The position numbers and the translations under genes are program-made. The notes under the pieces were generated by a model. The model ran no database searches. It was not told where the DNA came from and saw only the letters and a program-made list of their open reading frames with translations. This document shows, piece by piece, positions 36,011 to 64,000 of a stretch of DNA of 64,000 nucleotides (the first letter of the stretch is position 1; every line of letters begins with the position of its first letter). The DNA comes from Glandiceps talaboti (Eukaryota > Hemichordata > Enteropneusta > Spengelidae): positions 8,925,134 through 8,989,133 of the forward strand of contig NC_135562.1 in assembly GCF_964340395.1 (NCBI RefSeq), given 5' to 3'.

Positions 36011-38724
36011 ATGCAATATTGACTGACTGATAAATTCGAACTGCGCATTCGATGACTCAATTTGAAAAGCTTAGATGTGGATCAAGCGTCCTTATGTACA
36101 CCGAGAGTAAATGAGGGGGGGGGGAGTAATCACATAAAAATTAGCACTCAGTGACCGAGGAGAATTGGGATTTTTTCATTGTTCTGCAGTAGAGGTGGGC
36201 GATGAATATTATCATGGACACACTCTGCCATGGTCTTAAATCACAGACAACCTCTACAGTAATTCAATGAACACGACTGTAGTTCGTGTCTGAAAGTAGA
36301 CGTTTTATGTACACACTGGTAAAATATAAACCCTACTATCGATATATGTCCTGCTTGTAAAAGTAACCATTGTCCTGTCGAAACTTAATATACCTACCCC
36401 CAGACCGAAATAGTGGCCTGAGATTTATACTTGACGACTTGGAAAGTCACACAAATGTAAAGACCAAGGACGTGAGAGAAACGAAGTTGAATAGGAAGTG
36501 AAATAAATCTCCGAGTAAATTCACAAATCAAGTACACCCCTACTATTGATAAGTTCAACGCTTGTAAAACAAGCTTAAGATGCTGATTTTTTCTCTCTAA
36601 ATGTAGGTACAAGAGTGTTGATAGGAATACTATATTTGATTCATTGAATACAAGCTATGATCTGTTAACGCCGACAACACCGAGGGAGAGCCGGGGTCGC
36701 AACGACTTCTGTTATTTTCACATTAGATTATCATCCTTCGTCACGCCCGGCCAGTTAGCGTATATTTTAAACATTAATTTTAAATCGTATATCATATGCA
36801 GAATTATATACATGTTCGGTGTTCCATGTGTTCTAGATTTTTCTGGTTACTTGTACTTAAATTTTCAATTTTATCTGCATCTAGTTCGTATGTATGTAAT
36901 CTTTTGTATTTTACGGCAACTGCACGACAATATTTTATGGATGCATTGCCGTCAACAAATAAAGATTGTCGAGCGGGATAATTTCACATACTGCACTCAT
37001 GAGTACAGTCCCACCATGCACCACGTCAATCGTGTCATAGTTTATGTTATGTATATCAAAACTAAAACAATGTAAATCCTGAACAAAGAAAACTGGTATT
37101 CTTACCATTTTATTGTAATTTTCATTGAAAAGTATCTGGACGATATCGATAAGACACAGTCGTCTGTTGAAGTGGTCTGCATTGCAACTATAACCTCAAT
37201 TTGAAAAGAAGTTGAGATCAGTGCAGCCTGTTAGTACCCCACCAACGACCCCGTCTTTCTGTGTACATGATATAAGCAAACAGGACTAAGGATACTTACA
37301 CAATATAATGCAATACTATATTCACCAACACAGTCTGTAATTTAGACAAATGAGTAAGTTATCCAATTGGATTTTTACTGGGCTGGTAACGCTTTAGTGA
37401 GAAGACTTAAAAAAAACACAACCAGGGAAATCTTATAATGATTTGTCTTATTTAATAATAATAAAACGAATTTACAATGCACCTGTCCTCCGAAGAGCTC
37501 TAGGCGCAGATACATTATTATTAATATTATTATTATTTGTCTTATTACTGAGAAAAACGAGTTTAATAAGGCAAAAAAGGAGAAAAACATAGTTTCTGGC
37601 CAGGCCATTTTGTCTAAAGTGGTGGGACGATGCATTTTTTTTTAACTCTCACCGAATCAATGTACTATATGTATTTATGACAGTTACTGTTCTTTTTAGT
37701 ACTTTAGAGCAAGTGTGTATGTGGGGCAAAATGTAATTTGTTTGTTCATGATTGGCTCTGCAGTTGTCATCGCTGAAGTAGGGAGGGTTATTTTTGTGTC
37801 CCCCCCCACCCCCGGAGCTGCAGACTGCATGGGCTGGACAAACACGAAAAAAAAAATAATGCGCATATGCCCACTATAGTATCTCATCCTTGTGCAAAGT
37901 TTGAATGAAATCAACTCATGCCATCATACATTTGAACAGGCATATATGGCCAGAACTCGTTTCTAAAGGCCCCTCTTGGTGTAAGAAGCATATCAAGTAT
38001 CGGGTCTCTGAAATAGCACACATTCCCTTATATATTATGTTGCAAGACACTGAACACACTCTGAAGTACAAAATTGCAACTACACACACAATAAACTACA
38101 GAACTGCTACATTTCCCATTTATTTATTTTTTCAGTTTTGATACATCTCCTATTATGAACATCACAGCAAAGTTGATATACAGTGACAACAATTCAATAT
38201 CTACCCATAGAAAAAAGTCCCAAAGAATTTTCATATTTTCTCTTGTGCCATGTGTTTTCAATAATTTACATATAATTAGAAATGCTGTAATGTTTTCTTG
38301 ACACAACCAGAAAAGCAATAGTTACACATTCAATCTCCTGACTAGGCTTTGTTTAACAAAGATGAAGAATATAACAAGCACTTTTAAGTTTTCATCTATA
38401 CATCTGTTCATGTATGAATGTTCTACAAAGGGTGCGGTGCAAACTGAGATGTTGCGGTTGAACTACTTTATAGCATGTCAACGTCATCAGTTCTGTGGTT
38501 TTACATCACGACAGCAAGTATCTATGTCATCAGTTCTGTAGTTCTACATCACAACAATGCGTGAACTCAACATCAGGTCTATAGCACCAACAATGCACTC
38601 TACAATCTTAAAATCATCAAAGAATATTTCCCCCCAAAATAAGCTTGCTAAATATTGCTCGCATAAATTTTCTTAAATCAGAAAAAACAGGTTGTGACAC
38701 AAGACTTGTTACCAGTAGCCTAAA

Positions 38725-38969
38725 GGCCAGGTTACACATGTAACAGATGGAGCAACTTGTATTGCCCAACATGATGGGTGACAGGAGGGGTTCCTTGAAC
38801 AAAGTTAAATGAAAAACATGACGCAACCGGCAACATATTGCCAGAAAATTATACATGATTGGCTTTCTAACAATGTTGTCAGCAGGCCAGTTCATACTGT
38901 TGTAGGCAGGCCAGTTGATTTTATCAACAGATAAAGCAACAAGCAAAAATATATATGTGTAACTTGGCC
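38725..38969. mobile_element. Inverted-repeat element, family E, single copy
   Basis: It starts GGCCAGGTTACACATG and ends ATATGTGTAACTTGGCC, inverted termini. Inside are GGAGCAACTTGTATTGCCCA and CAACATATTGCC. It is 245 bases. A long minus-strand open frame crosses it but shows no protein-like character. Confidence 0.5.
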
Positions 38970-40401
38970 ATGAGACTGTTCTAACAAGACCAAGTATATC
39001 ACTCATTTGTTTGCCTGAATAAGGATCTTGGGGAATAATTAACTCCAAGTGGCATCTATAGGAAAACAAAAAACGATGTGTGCTTGAGATCCAAATCAAT
39101 AAAAGCTGAAACATGTGCCACTTTAATTAAACTTCTCTTCATTCACAATTTAAGAAATCTTTCTAATTATATACATCGACCAACTGAACACAGACAGCAT
39201 AATACCATGAACAGTTCCAAACTTCGGAAAAAAAATAAGAAAAATTATCCATAAAGACTGCATGTGCTACACTAAGTATAAACTACTCCTAGCACCACAG
39301 AAACAAGCACTGACCAAGACATATTTCATTACATACATTGTTTTACACAGAACTAAAATTTCCAAAATGTATCTTAATGAGTGAAAATTTCATGTAAATT
39401 TCTACATGCACCAGATTTGTAAGTATATAAGTATATTGCATCAATGTCCATGAATCTGTGTCACCAGTTGTGAACTTTCTTGTAGAAATAACTGGTACCT
39501 GGTTGTCTCAGTCATACAAACAATAAGGCCTCTTCTTAGCTAAGCTTTACATTGTACACAATTATATATTACCAAAAATATGTATACTCTATCAAGTGAC
39601 AAGGATTTCAGCAATTTTATGGAATTTGTGTACTAATGTGACAGGCAAATGTTGTGTGCACAGACAGTCAGAAGTGCTTTCATCATGAATCTAATATTGA
39701 ACTCGGCAGTAGAGGCAAAAAACAATGTCTGTATTTGTACGACATACAGTTTCGTTCTATAACATAATTTACCTAAATTTCAAAAATATGACAGGGGGCC
39801 ATTTCATCAAGAATATGTCACAAGTATTGTTAAATATCACCAACCCCCAAGAGTACTGGTTTCAAAGTACTACTGACAGATGATGAAGCACACATTCATA
39901 AATTTCTTAAATGTACTTTTTTTTTCTTAACAAGAGAGTATATTCAAGTTAGCTCCTGATTGGCTCTCCTTTGTTAGTAAAGAACTTTGTTAGCGAATGA
40001 ATTCAAGCTTTAGTTAGTATTTCTTCTGTATTCATATGTAACCGAGTAGCTCATTGGTTAATGTGTAGTTACTGGTTCTTATGTATTCGTATGAAACCAA
40101 GTTCATGATTGGTTAACATCACTGATACACATAATGGTAAGCGAATGAACAAAGTCTTTAGTAAGCATTCCTTCTTGACTTCATATACAAGTTGTTGCTA
40201 CATCGTGTACCTTCTCAAACTGAATGTTTGATCTTCTACCATGCATAAGCCATAAATGTGGAATTTATACCCTGGTTGTTCTACATCACAACAACATGCG
40301 TCTATGTCATGACAACGTGTGGCTACATCACTGGTTCTGCTGTGTTCAAAATATGACTCAAAATATTTTTCTTTGATGTTACTGGCACTGGTATAATTAT
40401 G

Positions 40402-40546
40402 TTATTGTCCAATGTTTTCCTTCATTCAGTCGGAAAATACTGGCCTAAGGGTTTTTTTGCTACTCATCTAGCGACTCAAAGTGACATAGGCCCCTTAGGT
40501 CACTTGTATTTTCTTTGGCTGAATGAAGAAAAATATTGGGAAATAC
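40402..40546. mobile_element. Fold-back element, family C, copy 2
   Basis: It has CTTCATTCAGTCGGAAAATA on the left and TATTTTCTTTGGCTGAATGAAG on the right, with CTAGCGACTC and CCCCTTAGGTCACTTG inside. It matches the copy at 5532 and lies in the putative ARFGEF 3' region. Confidence 0.65.
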
Positions 40547-41494
40547 ATCTAATTGTTGCTTCATAGATTCTCAAATGGGAATTATCATCTACTTACAAGG
40601 CAAAACACTTAAAAGAAAATAGATAGCAAAGGAACTACATAAACAACTATGCTCCTAAACTAATACCAATTAAAATATATTAACAGAAACCATGAGAAGT
40701 GAAAATGGTGAAACTTTCTGTGTGAGCGTAATAAAAGAAGCGACTATAAAAGTGAACATTAACATATGAAACTCCAAACATCTCTGTACCGAAAGAATCA
40801 CAAATACATAGATACATATTTAAATTAGTAACTCATATAAATTAAGTGAAACCAAGTGATTTGACAACAGTTCACCATTCATCACTTCAAGGGGCTATTT
40901 GGTTTAGGATTCCTTTGGATATAAATACTTATCTGGTAGAGCTATACAATGCACAATAGAATATACCTCTGTAATCCTGTGACTAGAACGTCAACTTGAC
41001 CTGAAAATTTCAAATGTCCCCTTTAAGCTGTATATGTGAATTATGGACCTTAGCATCATCGTATTTCAACACTTTATTTTTAACTTAAAGCTGTAGGGTT
41101 GGCTTGAAATAGTGACTTCTGCATACAATTATTTTTTCGATCACAAATTCTTCCTGTAGTGCTTGATGGGTTCCCATTGATTGAACTGCTCGGGGAAACA
41201 GAAAGGACATTGCCCAATGTCTCCTGAATCATTAAGTTAAATGAATGATGCTCCTGCAAACAGGAATGTTTACTACTTCAAGGTCTGTATTTTGGATAAG
41301 ACAAGCACAACAGCACACTTCTACTTCATGGTATATTCTGCAGTCCTCAAACCAACACCTCCTCCTCCTCATCATCATCATTATCATCGTCATCAGGAGG
41401 TAAAGTCCATGATTCAATTCTCTGAAGTTGATTGAGCATTTGTTTTTTTTAATAATATTTTATACATCACTGTTATTTATGTAATTACAGTACT

Positions 41495-41696
41495 ATACAC
41501 AGTTCTCCTGTCCAAACAGTACTAGATGTTGCTTGGTTTATTCATGCGATCCTGTCCAGACCGTAGCAGGTGTTACTTGATTTTTTAAAACCTATCTGGA
41601 CAGTACCTGGATTTACTTGGTTTTTCCATCCTGTCCAGAAAGTATTACGTGTGGCTTGGTTTATTCATTCTGTCCGGACAGTAGCAGGTGTTTGGT

Positions 41697-41710
<14 letters not shown>
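41495..41710. repeat. Degenerate ~45-55 bp tandem repeat over the ARFGEF stop codon
   Basis: Four to five diverged units share CTGTCC, AGTAGCAGGTGTTACTTG and TTTATTCATGCGAT. The last unit contains the ARFGEF stop codon (41697-41699) and codons for the C-terminal SHE. The same TTTATTCATGCGAT block recurs at about 41544-41557. Confidence 0.65.
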
Positions 41711-63849
<22,139 letters not shown>

Positions 63850-64000
63850 CTGTCAATCAAAGTCAAATATTCAAATTATAATCAGACAGCTGTATATCTT
63901 GAATAAAGTGCTGTCTTCTCTCTTCAAAGACATGTGTTCACAATTTATGCTGCAAGCCATTTTTTCATACAGATACATGTATACACACAAGACACACCAA

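Larger units (their letters stand above)
31260..37640. repeat. ~3.2-kb tandem duplication (units A ~31.26-34.50 kb and B ~34.50-37.64 kb)
   Basis: The two units run colinearly with high identity. Both carry the family A palindrome (32140, 35533), the CTGT and ACAT microsatellites, and the block AAATAAAGATTGTCG (about 33808 and 36957). They share TATCCAATTGGATTTTTA (about 34211 and 37358) and the same ending near TTTTGTCTAAAGTGGTG (34467, 37611). Unit B has about 135 bases missing from A (after 35030), and A has roughly 80 bases missing from B (near 33490-33570). No convincing gene is visible on either strand. Similarity of the short frame RGRNDFCYFHIRLSSF to a retrotransposon tail is possible but unproven. 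Confidence 0.82.
38115..41696 (-). other. ARFGEF1: Probable ARFGEF 3' UTR / downstream region
   Basis: After the stop there is no further coding match. The stretch is AT-rich and largely non-microsatellite. A minus-strand tandem AATAAA (AATAAATAAA) lies near 38118-38127 and could end a roughly 3.5-kb 3' UTR, though several nearer A-rich signals exist. It contains an inverted-repeat element at 38725-38969, a fold-back element at 40402-40546 and degenerate tandem repeats at about 41495-41710. The true polyadenylation site is not decided. Confidence 0.4.

Noticed and set aside
36644-37075. 143-codon plus-strand frame in unit B
   Set aside because: The counterpart in unit A is interrupted and carries extra sequence, so the frame is not conserved between the two copies; at most it is a decayed element tail.
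38617-39114. 165-codon open frame on minus, downstream of ARFGEF
   Set aside because: It crosses an inverted-repeat element, has no similarity I recognise and lies in the likely 3' UTR; its composition looks like translated AT-rich noncoding DNA.

Overview
The window is nuclear DNA of a multicellular animal. It has many introns with GT/AG ends, AT-rich intergenic DNA, very many microsatellites and several small fold-back DNA-transposon families. Spliced genes encode an extracellular von Willebrand D/EGF protein and an Arf exchange factor that is clearly related to animal BIG1/BIG2. An invertebrate bilaterian is most likely: cephalochordate, hemichordate or lophotrochozoan would all fit, and the sequence alone does not let me choose. 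No bacterial, viral or organellar features are present.

All three supported genes lie on the minus strand. (1) About 4.0-16.04 kb: a VWDE-like type I membrane protein of about 970 residues in at least 14 coding exons. It has a signal peptide, TSP1-like and EGF-like modules, an Ig-like domain, a VWDE-type region, a complete VWF type D domain, two furin-type sites, an EGF domain and a transmembrane helix. A TATA box lies 48 bases before its ATG. A broken copy of its exons 3-4 lies upstream at 18.3-19.4 kb. (2) 24.83-28.53 kb: a six-exon gene for a 207-residue secreted or surface protein of a family I do not recognise. It has a signal peptide, one four-cysteine domain, a Thr/Asp-rich stalk encoded by two duplicated mini-exons, and a C-terminal hydrophobic segment that suggests a GPI anchor. 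(3) 41.70-63.85 kb, continuing past the right edge: 29 coding exons of the ARFGEF1/2 (BIG) orthologue, from about vertebrate residue 330 to the stop. It probably has a long 3' UTR reaching toward 38.1 kb.

The remaining DNA (1-4 kb, 16.1-24.8 kb, 28.6-38.1 kb) shows no convincing coding sequence. It holds a roughly 3.2-kb tandem duplication (about 31.26-37.64 kb) with nested sub-repeats, palindromic elements with perfect or near-perfect 9-10-bp target-site duplications (Mutator-like), other inverted-repeat families and long microsatellites. Two sites matching the CTCF core consensus point toward each other on either side of the VWDE-like gene.

The genes do not form an operon. The VWDE-like protein and the small protein are secretory-pathway products, while BIG controls Arf activation at the trans-Golgi. 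I infer no shared pathway from their adjacency. The most noteworthy points are splice-related: a 73-bp tandem repeat that has copied an ARFGEF splice acceptor four times, a possible in-frame 69-nt cassette exon in ARFGEF, a stop codon overlapping a splice donor in the VWDE-like transmembrane exon, and an exon-plus-intron duplication that lengthens the stalk of the small surface protein.
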